25,300 nt of DNA from Euryarchaeota archaeon UBA438 (GCA_002504435.1 DAQP01000045.1:13866-39165); one strand, 5' to 3'. Positions 1 through 7,859 are shown, counted from the first letter of the stretch. Made by a program: numbers and translations. Notes: a model not told the origin generated them from the letters alone.

Positions 1-413
1 GGCATGTCATAGTCCAAGGCCTCTCTAACCGCCGATACAAAACCCTCACTTTCAACTGTGAACTTACCAATTTCGTCAATTACCAAGTATTGGCAATTAC
101 CAATCGCATCCAAAATGGCTGGGACCCCCACTCTGTCAATTTCCGTAGGATCAATCCCGTATCCAAGGATCCGGTTCCTCGAGTCGATATCTCTGTGGGC
201 CATTACCCCCCTCTCCCCAGTTACGATATTTACACATGCATACCCGACCCTCTCGCCGTCCTCAACAATCGCCTCGGACCGCATTCCCGCGATAACTGGA
301 ACCCCACTCGAATCCCCGCCTTCCTCAACAACCATCTTCACTACCTTGTCAAGGACCGCTGACTTACCAGATCGAGGTAAACCGGTGATGCCAATTTTCG
401 GATTAATGCCCAT
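1..413 (-). CDS. THEP1-type nucleoside-triphosphatase (C-terminus cut by window edge)
   Basis: This is a P-loop NTPase of the archaeal THEP1/COG1618 type, a small family with NTP hydrolysis activity in vitro and no settled cellular role. I translated it by hand from the ATG at 413-411 on the minus strand; about 137 codons are present and the frame is still open at base 1, so the C-terminus lies outside. A Walker A motif GLPRSGKS lies at about residues 11-18. A Walker B-like YLVIDEIGKF, the family hallmark, is encoded near bases 62-91. Between them is a stretch similar to the family's central strand region (AHRDIDSRNRILGYGIDP). The gene follows the methyltransferase-like gene on the same strand after a 139-base gap, so it may have its own promoter. 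The family call is firm; the biological role is not known. Confidence 0.85.
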   Translation of the reverse strand, partial: MGINPKIGITGLPRSGKSAVLDKVVKMVVEEGGDSSGVPVIAGMRSEAIVEDGERVGYACVNIVTGERGVMAHRDIDSRNRILGYGIDPTEIDRVGVPAILDAIGNCQYLVIDEIGKFTVESEGFVSAVREALDYDM

Positions 414-552
414 TATTTATCCCCCATCACAAAGCTACCGCGATAGTACGATTACCGTACGCAATAACACGATAATAGTCTATTCGGTATTGACTCCCTA
501 CATTCGTGATAGCGGAAAGCCATTTCCGCGCCACTAACTTCCATGTAAGTCA
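414..552. other. Intergenic gap with two inverted repeats
   Basis: This 139-base gap lies between two minus-strand genes. It holds a perfect 7-bp stem with a 4-base loop (GCGGAAA/TTTCCGC, 512-529), 23 bases after the methyltransferase-like stop codon in the direction of transcription. A second 5-bp inverted repeat, GTACG-ATTAC-CGTAC, lies near 446-460. No tRNA-like GGTTCGA arm or small reading frame with a convincing start was seen. The strong hairpin is not followed by a T-run on the minus strand, so I do not call it a classical terminator. Confidence 0.4.
512..529 (-). other. Hairpin, 7-bp stem and 4-base loop, downstream of the methyltransferase-like gene
   Basis: GCGGAAA-GCCA-TTTCCGC is a perfect inverted repeat just past the stop codon at 553-555. 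It could protect the 3' end of the mRNA or act as a protein-binding site. Without a following T-run a terminator role is uncertain. Confidence 0.35.
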
Positions 553-2586
553 TTATTCAGAAAGCCAATCTTTCCGACTCGGCATCGGAAAAGGAAGACT
601 CTCAATCTCGTAGTTGTTTACGTTGCTGTTGGCCCCCCATGCCCTTGACCACAAATCAAGATCCACACTATTCAATTGCTCACATAGCCAGTTTAGCCCC
701 TCTTCCAAGCACCCATTCTCCTCCTCGAGGATGCCCTTCACCCCCTCAGGTAACTCCAGGAAGTTTACTGAGTTTCCAAGTACACAATCCCCTGGCACTA
801 CAGCCCACCTCAGACGCCGCTCATTCGCAGAGTTCAGAATCGCTTGACATGCAATCCTCGGAAAGCCCTTGGATTTGTTATCCCCACTCCACATAGAATG
901 GGATTTCTGGATCGAATTACTTGGTATGTCTGAATCATATGCGGGATGTCGAATGACAACAGCATCCCCCTCTAGGCAGAAGTGGGCGCTCCTGATGAAT
1001 GGAACCCCTTTCCCCCCTTCATCCCAATCGGAGATATTGGATGATGAGCTGCTTTGGTCAATTTCCCCAACTCTAACCCTTATTGTTTCCGAACCAGGGC
1101 ATAGCCAGTTGGAATCTTCCGATAGCCGGGGCCGATCTGCAAGTCTGCCGATTGCATCCAGAACCCTCCTCCTGTCAAACTCATCTGAAGGCATTCTGGG
1201 TACTGCCCATGTAGCATCAGTCCATGACGACCAAGGCCCCCTTTCCAGCTCAAGGAAGGGTGAAGTTTTCGACACCCCTGTATCTGGTAATACTTGGTCA
1301 ACCCCAAGCGGCCCGAAGCTCGTCATCACATCGGTAGAACCACCAGATGTTATTCCCAAAACCGCGAATCCCTGTGATATTCCCGGGAAAATACGTTGGG
1401 GGTCCGGGAAGCTCCAGGTGGAGACCCACTCATTATCCTCCACCAGTAATTTCCTCAGTGGTACGCTGCTTTTCTCTCTTAACAGGGAATCCGGAACTAC
1501 CATCCTGACCCTGCCTCCTTCAGAAACTATCTGTAGAGATCTCTCTAGGAAAAGCCGATAGAGGTTCACGTTTCCTTTCAGTGCAGAGAATCTCAATTCC
1601 CCCCCAGAGTCTACCGCATTACGCAGCCTTCCCGAAAGGTCTCTCCTCAGCCTGCTTCCTTCTTCATGGCCTCTGAACCTATCCTTGATCCTAATCCAGG
1701 GGGGCCTGGATATCACGAGCATGGGAGACTCATTCCAAGGCCACTCGTCAAGAAGAGAATCACCAATTCTGATGTTACTTTCCAATATCATCTCAGCCTC
1801 ATTTCTACCGATCACCCCTTCGTGCCCATCACCCTCTAGATCAACCAGACCGGCTCTTCCCAGAGTAATCAGAATCCTCCTCCTTGCTGCTTCTACTGCG
1901 ATCTCGGATGAATCAAGAAATTGCATACCCTCGAGCAGTTTCAGAGTGTCATTGCATTTCACCGACTCACTATCATTCTCCAATCTCTGAGAGTGAATCC
2001 GAATGACTTGCGATGCAACCAGACCCGCTCCGCACGAGGGATCAGCAAAAGGTAGTGGCACCCCGGACTTGGTCCTGGAAGAATCCTCCTCCTCGTCCTC
2101 TCTCGAACCTGATACATTATGGTTGAATCTCTCTGCATAATCTCTGAATCCTGGGGGGATTGCAGACAGGGAAAGAGTCACAGGGTCCTCCTCCTTCCTC
2201 TTCTGACTTCCCTGCCCGATTTCATCTGCCAGAACTGCTTGAATTAGCCGACTCGGGGTAGAGAAGGCACCTCTCGGTGAACGACCGTCAGATACCGCCT
2301 CGTACCTAGACAGGAGCCTGTCCAGAACCGCTCCCGGATCATACAGAAGCCCAGCAGGAAGTGTAGGCCAACTTCTTGGCAGGGAAGCAGCAATTGGGAC
2401 ATTTGCCTTCGTGGAATCCTCCCAGGAATCCAACCACATACGAATCTGCTGAATGCGGTCCGGGCACTCTTGATCAAGCCTTGCGTACCAGCCCGAAGCA
2501 TCGCTAACCATTGTGACCAGTCTGAACGACAAACGCTCCTTTTTTGAATGGTTGTATGACTTGACGAGAAGCGGAAGTTCACTCAC
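553..2586 (-). CDS. Eco57I-like DNA adenine N6-methyltransferase homologue with altered catalytic motif
   Basis: This 677-residue protein has the order of an N6-adenine DNA methyltransferase of the Eco57I/type IIG class: a motif X-like GAFSTPSRL (about 107-115), AdoMet-binding motif I FADPSCGAG (180-188), a motif IV position SRPPW (293-297), the conserved KGNVNLYRLFLERS block (337-350) followed by a GGRVRMVVPDSLL strand, and a C-terminal half resembling a target-recognition region. The catalytic motif is normally N/D/S-PP-Y/F/W; here arginine directly precedes PP, so methylation activity is doubtful. No nuclease motif is visible in the N-terminal 100 residues. It starts at GTG and overlaps the preceding gene by 8 bases, implying translational coupling. 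No restriction gene is adjacent. Fold assignment is secure; function as an active methylase is not. Confidence 0.75.
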   Translation of the reverse strand: MSELPLLVKSYNHSKKERLSFRLVTMVSDASGWYARLDQECPDRIQQIRMWLDSWEDSTKANVPIAASLPRSWPTLPAGLLYDPGAVLDRLLSRYEAVSDGRSPRGAFSTPSRLIQAVLADEIGQGSQKRKEEDPVTLSLSAIPPGFRDYAERFNHNVSGSREDEEEDSSRTKSGVPLPFADPSCGAGLVASQVIRIHSQRLENDSESVKCNDTLKLLEGMQFLDSSEIAVEAARRRILITLGRAGLVDLEGDGHEGVIGRNEAEMILESNIRIGDSLLDEWPWNESPMLVISRPPWIRIKDRFRGHEEGSRLRRDLSGRLRNAVDSGGELRFSALKGNVNLYRLFLERSLQIVSEGGRVRMVVPDSLLREKSSVPLRKLLVEDNEWVSTWSFPDPQRIFPGISQGFAVLGITSGGSTDVMTSFGPLGVDQVLPDTGVSKTSPFLELERGPWSSWTDATWAVPRMPSDEFDRRRVLDAIGRLADRPRLSEDSNWLCPGSETIRVRVGEIDQSSSSSNISDWDEGGKGVPFIRSAHFCLEGDAVVIRHPAYDSDIPSNSIQKSHSMWSGDNKSKGFPRIACQAILNSANERRLRWAVVPGDCVLGNSVNFLELPEGVKGILEEENGCLEEGLNWLCEQLNSVDLDLWSRAWGANSNVNNYEIESLPFPMPSRKDWLSE

Positions 2587-3184
2587 TCAAAGCAAACGCA
2601 TCCTCATCAATCTCCACAATTGCCTCTGACTGCAGAAGCCATGCTATCGCCTCATCCAGATCATCCACTCTAATTCCCAGTGGAACAAGCTCACTGACAA
2701 GTGAATCAAAGTGTACTGGAGCCAGACCGGCCAACCTAGAAACCTCAAGCATTCCCAGCACATGCTCGGATACTATTGCCAATAGGGGGTCATCTCCTAC
2801 ATCCATCGAGCCGAAGTCCACAGCCGCCTGCTCGGCTTCGAAGTCCTCCTCAGTCTCGCCCTTGCTTACTCCACTGCCAAACACATCGAAGAGATTCTTT
2901 TGATGGGGGTCTGATAATTGGGTTCCTTGGACTTCTCTTTGGCGCTTGAGTCTCTTAACAAGGGTCTCTATGCGATGAAGTCGCTGCTCAACTCGTAACT
3001 TCTCCCTGCCCAGATGACTCTCAACCAAGCCAAGCTCTTCCTTCGCACGCTCGTCCAACCACTTAGCAAGGTCCCATGAAGGATCCAGCCTGAGCATCGT
3101 CTCCCACAATGTCGCAACAGACTCTGGAAGGGTTCTGACATCAATCCTTGGAGACCTCTCGCCTTCGTCGGTTCCCCGCTCCAT
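2579..3184 (-). CDS. Unrecognised coiled-coil protein, operon partner of the methyltransferase homologue
   Basis: I do not recognise the family of this 201-residue soluble protein. The middle (about residues 45-85) is rich in charged residues with a heptad-like pattern (EELGLVESHLGREKLRVEQR and onwards), suggesting a coiled coil. An acidic linker follows, and a C-terminal helical segment (about 130-201, with VSRLAGLAPVHFDSLVSELV) looks like a small helix-turn-helix or winged-helix fold; that is inference only. There is no signal peptide, membrane segment or catalytic motif. The last 8 bases overlap the start of the methyltransferase-like gene, so the two are almost certainly co-transcribed and translationally coupled. 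A DNA-binding or oligomerisation role alongside that protein is the simplest guess. Confidence 0.7.
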   Translation of the reverse strand: MERGTDEGERSPRIDVRTLPESVATLWETMLRLDPSWDLAKWLDERAKEELGLVESHLGREKLRVEQRLHRIETLVKRLKRQREVQGTQLSDPHQKNLFDVFGSGVSKGETEEDFEAEQAAVDFGSMDVGDDPLLAIVSEHVLGMLEVSRLAGLAPVHFDSLVSELVPLGIRVDDLDEAIAWLLQSEAIVEIDEDAFALSE

Positions 3185-3258
3185 ATCCGTTTCATTCGTG
3201 GTGACCGTCTATCAACTATCCCGTCAATTTACTTCCAAACTTTCCTTGGGGTGAATTG
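3185..3258. promoter_or_regulatory. Divergent promoter region between the coiled-coil gene and the dehydrogenase gene
   Basis: This 74-base spacer separates two head-to-head genes and must hold both promoters. AATTTACTT near 3225-3233 is an AT-rich TATA-like candidate about 25-30 bases before the plus-strand start. GGGGTGA at 3249-3255 matches an archaeal ribosome-binding site for the ATG at 3259. No clear inverted repeat was noticed. Confidence 0.35.
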
Positions 3259-4473
3259 ATGAATGAAAAGCGGGTGCACAGGCTGATGCCGGAGTATAGG
3301 GTGGCCGTTCTTCCAGGGGACGGCACTGGTAAGGAGGTCATCCGAGAGGCTAGAAGAGTCATGGATGTGTTCGAGGACCTTAGCCCCCTTTCATTCGACA
3401 TAACGGAAATTCCATGCGGAGGTCAGTATTACCTGGAGACGGGATTGGAGTGGCCAGAAGGCTCCTTCGAGCATTGCAGGGATAGATCAGATGCAATCCT
3501 GTTGGGTGCAATAGGCTGGCCTGATGCAAAACTCCCAAATGGGGACAACGCAGGAGGGCAGTGCATACTCGGCCTGCGTTCCGGATTGGATCTTTACGCG
3601 AATGTTAGGCCGGTTAAGTTGTACAAAGGAGTTCAGCACAAAGTGCATGGGATGTTCACCGATATTTGGGAACCCGAACTGGTCGACATGGTATTGGTTA
3701 GGGAGAACACGGAAGGACTCTATCACTCCCTTCTTCGTAGGTCTGCTCAAGCTGCGAAAGGAGGCGAGAAGGATCAACCGATAGTTATCGAAAAATTCCC
3801 CGGCCTCGAGGGGGAGGTCGAGTGGGACCCGCGTCCCATTTCCAGGAATGGAAGTGAAAGGGTGATTAGGTTCTCCTTCGATTTGGCGAAGAAAAGAGAG
3901 TCCCGTATGGGGGTTCCTCAGAAGATTACGTGCGTGGACAAGAGTAACGTCTCAAGGGGATGCAGGCTCTTTCGAAAGGTGTTCAGGGAGATTTCCCAGG
4001 ATTACCCAACTGTGCAGACAAATGAGGCCTTCATCGATGCATTCACTATGTGGCTAGTCAGAGATCCAGAGGATCTTGATGTGGTAGTCCTCCCTAATAT
4101 GTTCGGAGACATAGCTACTGATTTGGCATCGGTATTGCAGGGAGGTATGGGAATGGCAGCAAGTGCGAATATAGGGGATAACCACATGCTGTTCGAGCCA
4201 GTTCACGGTTCGGCCCCTAAGTATGCAGGAAAGGACAAGGTCAATCCGATAGCAGCAATTTCTTCCGTCCAGCTAATGCTTGACCATCTTGGAATCAGGC
4301 ACGACGATGAGACCGCCACGATTTGCGCAGACATCCTTGAGGAGGCAATATCGCAGCACCTTGCCGAAGGCGGCGCGGTAACGTACGATCTTGGTGGAGA
4401 TGCTACGACCACAGAAGTCGGGGAAGCAATAGCGGCTAGATGTGCCAATTTGCTCAAAGAACAGTACCCCTAG
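3259..4473 (+). CDS. Isopropylmalate/isocitrate dehydrogenase-family NAD(P)-dependent oxidoreductase (LeuB-like)
   Basis: The protein (404 residues from ATG 3259) is a beta-decarboxylating 2-hydroxyacid dehydrogenase. It has the N-terminal VAVLPGDGTGKEV cofactor/fold motif, the substrate arginines in LRSGLDLYANVRPVK, VRENTEGLY, the lysine in KITCVDKSNV, the metal-binding PNMFGDIATDLAS, and the adenine-binding region FEPVHGSAPKYAGKDKVNP. This family includes 3-isopropylmalate, homoisocitrate, tartrate/D-malate and NAD-isocitrate dehydrogenases. The ENTEGLY form and an insertion of about 40 residues before KITCVDK make the substrate uncertain. No other leucine-pathway gene is in the window. GGGGTGA four bases upstream favours ATG 3259; ATG 3286 (giving MPEYRVAVLPGDG) is the other plausible start and fits family N-termini well. 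Its stop overlaps that of the convergent gene by 4 bases (CTAG). Confidence 0.85.
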   Translation: MNEKRVHRLMPEYRVAVLPGDGTGKEVIREARRVMDVFEDLSPLSFDITEIPCGGQYYLETGLEWPEGSFEHCRDRSDAILLGAIGWPDAKLPNGDNAGGQCILGLRSGLDLYANVRPVKLYKGVQHKVHGMFTDIWEPELVDMVLVRENTEGLYHSLLRRSAQAAKGGEKDQPIVIEKFPGLEGEVEWDPRPISRNGSERVIRFSFDLAKKRESRMGVPQKITCVDKSNVSRGCRLFRKVFREISQDYPTVQTNEAFIDAFTMWLVRDPEDLDVVVLPNMFGDIATDLASVLQGGMGMAASANIGDNHMLFEPVHGSAPKYAGKDKVNPIAAISSVQLMLDHLGIRHDDETATICADILEEAISQHLAEGGAVTYDLGGDATTTEVGEAIAARCANLLKEQYP

Positions 4474-5252
4474 ATTAGACTACCAGCATCAGATATCACA
4501 GACAAGGCCTCCCTGAGGCACTGCTCGTTGTCCCACTCTGTGCTCCTACTTGGGTCCAATGCACTGTTCACCAACTCTGCAGCCGCTCTGGATACCTCGT
4601 CGACAATTGTTACAGTGGCGTTTCTTGCTGTCCTGGATAGGGGATTTAGATCAACCACTAGAACTTGCTTTCCAAGTGATATCAAAGCCTCACAGCGATC
4701 GCCGTCTTCTAGTGGAACTAGTATCACATCGGCACGCTCTATCCCATCCTTGCAGCACAACGAACGGGGCCCTGCCAGCCCGGATATCGAACCATCCGGC
4801 TCAGAACCGAGTAGAGGGACTGAGAGCACACGCTCTCTCCAATTCCCCGACCACCCCTCCGGAGGCCCCCCTGAGGCCACACTCTCCCTCTGTGAATCAA
4901 GAAGAGAGAGAAGGCCACCAATCCGCTCATCCGTTCTGTAGTACAGATTAACCTCGATAGGACAGCCGACTATCGCAGCCAGCCGAATCAAGTCATCCCC
5001 TGCAAGGACCACAGTATTTCCATTGACAGATATCACCGGATTCTGCGCCTCACTAAGTCTGGCCGCCGCTTCTGAAATTGCCAGTGAGGCGGATTCAATC
5101 GTTCTCTCCCCTAGCAGATAGTCATACGCCTCCCCTCTTCCATGAGCTATCATGGCTGACTCCGCCAACAGCCCAATTGATGCCGCATCGACCATCTTTT
5201 GTCGTGCCATGAGTGACGCCTTTCGAGGGTGACTGTCAGGAATTTCTGCCAT
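4470..5252 (-). CDS. 4-phosphopantoate--beta-alanine ligase (archaeal phosphopantothenate synthetase)
   Basis: This cytoplasmic enzyme joins 4-phosphopantoate and beta-alanine using ATP to make 4'-phosphopantothenate in the archaeal CoA pathway. The 260-residue length fits the family. Diagnostic blocks are present in order: HPRKASL near the N-terminus, IAHGRGEAYDYLLGERT (about 36-52), NPVISVNGNTVVLAG, VNLYYRTDERI, DVILVPLEDGDRCEAL and VVDLNPLSRTAR (about 200-211). The start codon overlaps the nadC stop as TAATG, so the two are translationally coupled. CoA and NAD synthesis genes sharing an operon suggests a cofactor-supply unit. The 3' end overlaps the stop of the convergent dehydrogenase gene. 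No anomalies in the key motifs were seen. Confidence 0.92.
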   Translation of the reverse strand: MAEIPDSHPRKASLMARQKMVDAASIGLLAESAMIAHGRGEAYDYLLGERTIESASLAISEAAARLSEAQNPVISVNGNTVVLAGDDLIRLAAIVGCPIEVNLYYRTDERIGGLLSLLDSQRESVASGGPPEGWSGNWRERVLSVPLLGSEPDGSISGLAGPRSLCCKDGIERADVILVPLEDGDRCEALISLGKQVLVVDLNPLSRTARNATVTIVDEVSRAAAELVNSALDPSRSTEWDNEQCLREALSVISDAGSLI

Positions 5253-6187
5253 TAATTTCCACCTTCAAATTTCATTGACATGTCAATAGGAGAAACCCCC
5301 CTGTTCAGTGAGCTTGAGGATACAAGATCAACACCACTGTCTCCCCATTCTGGCAGCGATTCCAAGGACACCCCCCCAGACCCCTCTAGTACGCACCAAG
5401 CCCTGAGCCCCTCCCTATCCAGGGAATCAGATGCTTCTTTGGCCTTCTTTGGCCCCATGTTGTCCAAAAGAAGAACGACTCTTTCGCACCCTCCTCGCAA
5501 TCTCTGCTTCGAGTCCCAGATTGATGCAGTGGCGATTGCTTGCTCCACTGTCCTAACCTCTACTACGGTGAATTCTGAGTCCTCTTCCATGTCTATGTCA
5601 GAGATCAATCGGCGAAGAGCATCCAATTCACTCCCCTCTGTCCCAGCCTCCGCTAGTACTTCGCTATCTTTGATCATGAGGGCATCAGCTCTGCTGAGCC
5701 GGTGTGTCAAACCCCCTCCTATGTGAATCGCCCACTTGTCTAGTAGTCCCCAATCCACTTTCCTAGTACCGGCCACGCCAATATCTCCGGCCGAGGAAAC
5801 CCAATTCGACGTATTGGTCGATATGCCAGAAAGCCTCCCTAGGATGTTGAGAATAATCCTCTCTGAACGTAGAATTTCACCACATTCACCATTAATTGTC
5901 AGAATAGTAACGCCTTCATCGACATCCCCTCCTTCGGTGATGTGCCACTCCACAGAACATGATGGATAGTGTTTGGACAATACCCTCTCAACGACTAGGC
6001 GTCCACACAAAATCCCGGTCTGCTTGGCGACAACTATTGCCTTCCCAGGCTCAGAAGACCCACTGCCGCCCCCTCCTTCGTCTGCGACCATTGAGTCTCC
6101 CCATCGGTCTGCAGAATCGAGTAGCAATTGCGTAGCAGAATCTCCTGACCACAGGAGGTCCGACCTGTCGTGGGGTAGACGAAGCAC
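5252..6187 (-). CDS. nadC: Nicotinate-nucleotide diphosphorylase (quinolinate phosphoribosyltransferase)
   Basis: The enzyme converts quinolinate and PRPP to nicotinate mononucleotide, CO2 and PPi in de novo NAD synthesis. Family blocks seen are RSERIILNILGRLSGIST (about 106-123), AGTRKVDWGLLDKWAIHIGGG, LTHRLSRADALMIKDSEV, EVRTVEQA, VLLLDNMGP, and a C-terminal stretch matching the SGGI/GVD elements. At 311 residues it is a little longer than usual, largely because of a Gly/Ser-rich insert near residues 37-47. The usual IKDNH signature is IKDSE here, a departure at a normally conserved site. The start is GTG at 6187; no ATG precedes it before the upstream gene. The gene lies 52 bases after pcc1 and overlaps the phosphopantothenate synthetase start by one base. 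No nadA or nadB is in the window. Confidence 0.9.
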   Translation of the reverse strand: MLRLPHDRSDLLWSGDSATQLLLDSADRWGDSMVADEGGGGSGSSEPGKAIVVAKQTGILCGRLVVERVLSKHYPSCSVEWHITEGGDVDEGVTILTINGECGEILRSERIILNILGRLSGISTNTSNWVSSAGDIGVAGTRKVDWGLLDKWAIHIGGGLTHRLSRADALMIKDSEVLAEAGTEGSELDALRRLISDIDMEEDSEFTVVEVRTVEQAIATASIWDSKQRLRGGCERVVLLLDNMGPKKAKEASDSLDREGLRAWCVLEGSGGVSLESLPEWGDSGVDLVSSSSLNRGVSPIDMSMKFEGGN

Positions 6188-6239
6188 GCAACGCGGTGTG
6201 GAATCACTGCCTTGAATGGTCCGAAACAGAAGACAGCCG

Positions 6240-6485
6240 CTATTCTCCGTCCAGAGCTACTAAACTAGCCTCTACAGCTGAAAGACAAGCCAGAATGTCA
6301 TCCATGGTCGACCTGACCTTGGAAAGAGTCCCTGATCTCACTCTGATTCTCAATTCAGCACCATCTTGGACATCCAAAACCTCGCCTTCAAAGAACTCCT
6401 TGTCATCAGGCTCTATGGAAGCCAGAAGTAGTTCCGCACGCTCACGTGACCCAGTCCAGACAAACTCCGCGACAATATCGCCCAC
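6240..6485 (-). CDS. pcc1: KEOPS complex subunit Pcc1
   Basis: Pcc1 is the small dimerising subunit of KEOPS, which with Kae1 and Bud32 installs N6-threonylcarbamoyl on tRNA A37. The 81-residue length, an early RAELLLASIEPDD strand-helix segment and RVRSGTLSKVRSTMDDILA followed by a short helix match the family (KH-like fold). Translation starts at GTG 6485. It is the first gene of the minus-strand run with nadC and the CoA gene, and is divergent from metK. The other KEOPS genes are not in the window. The protein is short, so the call rests on overall pattern and size rather than on catalytic residues. Confidence 0.8.
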   Translation of the reverse strand: MGDIVAEFVWTGSRERAELLLASIEPDDKEFFEGEVLDVQDGAELRIRVRSGTLSKVRSTMDDILACLSAVEASLVALDGE

Positions 6486-6581
6486 ACACCGCGGAAACCC
6501 CCTATCCTTTTCATTTCAATCTCTCAAAGGAGAGCTCCCCCCTGACAACACTCATGAGGAAAGCTTCCTCCCTCTGACACC
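6486..6581. promoter_or_regulatory. Divergent intergenic region pcc1 / metK
   Basis: These 96 bases must contain promoters for both flanking genes. CTTTTCATTTCAAT (about 6507-6520) is the only pyrimidine/AT-rich candidate. CTCTC-AAAG-GAGAG (6521-6534) is a perfect 5-bp inverted repeat. No ribosome-binding site is visible before the metK ATG. Confidence 0.3.
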
Positions 6582-7838
6582 ATGGCAGAGCGACTTCCCC
6601 CCGCCAAGACAGCTGAATCTGTCACAGCAGGCCACCCAGACAAGCTCTGCGATGCTATATCAGATTCAATATTGGACGCCTGCTTAGAAATCGATCCAAA
6701 CGCCAGAGTGGCCGTTGAGACCATGGTTAAGGGCACTGAGGAGAAGGCATTCATCATTCTAGCGGGAGAGGTAACCCTAGCAGGCGCAATCAGCGACGAG
6801 GAGTATGTCTCCATAGCAAGGAGAGCGGCTAGCGAGATTGGTTATACCGACCATTCCATAGGCATGGACGCCACCAGCTCAGAAACATGCGAAGTAACCG
6901 TCCTCATAACAACCCAATCTCAGTTCATCAGCCAGGGCGTCGATGGTGACATGGAATCTCAGGGAGCGGGCGATCAAGGGATAATGTTCGGCTATGCATG
7001 CAAGGAGACTGAGGGCACGCCAGGCATGGATGGCAGGCTGTTCCCTCTTCCTGCGGCATTGGCTCAAAGAATCTGCAGGCGTCTGGATATTATAGTGGAA
7101 AACGGGGAAATCCCGTGGATTCGCCCAGATGGGAAGAGCCAGGTCACTGTGGAGTACGACTCCGAGGGTAACCCAAGCCACGTTCAGACCGTCGTGGTCG
7201 CTGTACAGCACGACGACGCACTGAAGGACCAATTCGGTGGAGATGTAAATGCGGAGCAAGAATTCGTCCAGGAGCAGATTCGCAAGCACGTAGTAGAGCA
7301 CGCCATACCTCCAAATTGGCTATCTTCCGGATACAAATTGATAGTCAACGGCACGGGGAGGTTCGCAGACCCGGGTGGCCCCTACTCAGATGCTGGACTC
7401 ACTGGCCGCAAGATCATAGTGGACACATATGGAGGAGGTATGCATGGAGGAGGGGCCTTCAGCGGGAAGGACCCATCAAAGGTCGACAGGACCGCAGCCT
7501 ATCATGCCAGATGGGCAGCCAAGCACGTGGTAGCGGCAGGTCTAGCCGATCACTGCGAGATCCAGGTCTCCTATGCAATAGGTGTGTCTAATCCAATCAG
7601 TCTGCTCGCAGATACCTCGGGAACAGGCACCATTCCCGATGACGAGCTTTCCCACAGGCTCCTGAACGCGTTCGATTGGAGGCCCGCAGCGATGATCAGC
7701 GATCTAGATCTAAAGCGCCCAATCTACCGAAAGACAGCTTCAGGGGGACATTTTGGAAGATCCCCGACGAGTGAAGGGCACTTCCCATGGGAGGCTATCC
7801 ACCCAGAGAGGATAGATGCCCTCAAGAACCCGCGATAA
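6582..7838 (+). CDS. metK: S-adenosylmethionine synthetase, bacterial/eukaryotic type
   Basis: The enzyme makes S-adenosylmethionine from methionine and ATP. All signature blocks are intact: ESVTAGHPDKLCDAISD (12-28, with the ATP-binding HPDK), GAGDQGIMFGYA, DGKSQVTVEY, GRFADPGGPYSDAGLTGRK and GGGMHGGGAFSGKDPSKVDR with the active-site lysine. At 418 residues it is slightly longer than typical MetK (about 380-400). Most archaea use a distantly related AdoMet synthetase, so this bacterial-type gene probably came by horizontal transfer; that origin is inferred. It is divergent from pcc1 and followed by a T-run. The product would supply methyl donor for any methyltransferase in the cell; no functional link to the methyltransferase homologue at 553-2586 is implied by position. 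Confidence 0.96.
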   Translation: MAERLPPAKTAESVTAGHPDKLCDAISDSILDACLEIDPNARVAVETMVKGTEEKAFIILAGEVTLAGAISDEEYVSIARRAASEIGYTDHSIGMDATSSETCEVTVLITTQSQFISQGVDGDMESQGAGDQGIMFGYACKETEGTPGMDGRLFPLPAALAQRICRRLDIIVENGEIPWIRPDGKSQVTVEYDSEGNPSHVQTVVVAVQHDDALKDQFGGDVNAEQEFVQEQIRKHVVEHAIPPNWLSSGYKLIVNGTGRFADPGGPYSDAGLTGRKIIVDTYGGGMHGGGAFSGKDPSKVDRTAAYHARWAAKHVVAAGLADHCEIQVSYAIGVSNPISLLADTSGTGTIPDDELSHRLLNAFDWRPAAMISDLDLKRPIYRKTASGGHFGRSPTSEGHFPWEAIHPERIDALKNPR

Positions 7839-7840
7839 CC

Positions 7841-7850
7841 CGGTTTTTTT
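7841..7850 (+). terminator. T-run terminator after metK
   Basis: CGG followed by seven T residues (7844-7850) begins six bases after the metK stop. T-rich tracts are the usual archaeal intrinsic termination signal. No strong hairpin precedes it. Confidence 0.45.
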
Positions 7851-7859
7851 GGCTTCACT

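Noticed and set aside
58..537. A 159-residue plus-strand frame at the window start
   Set aside because: It runs antisense to the THEP1-type NTPase, whose Walker A and Walker B motifs identify the real coding strand.
414..552. A tRNA or small RNA gene in the largest gap
   Set aside because: No cloverleaf, T-arm consensus or CCA-adjacent acceptor stem could be made on either strand; only short hairpins were found.
553..2586. A complete restriction-modification or BREX-type defence locus
   Set aside because: Only a methyltransferase-like gene and a small coiled-coil gene are present; no nuclease, helicase, PglZ or specificity gene adjoins them, and the catalytic motif is altered.
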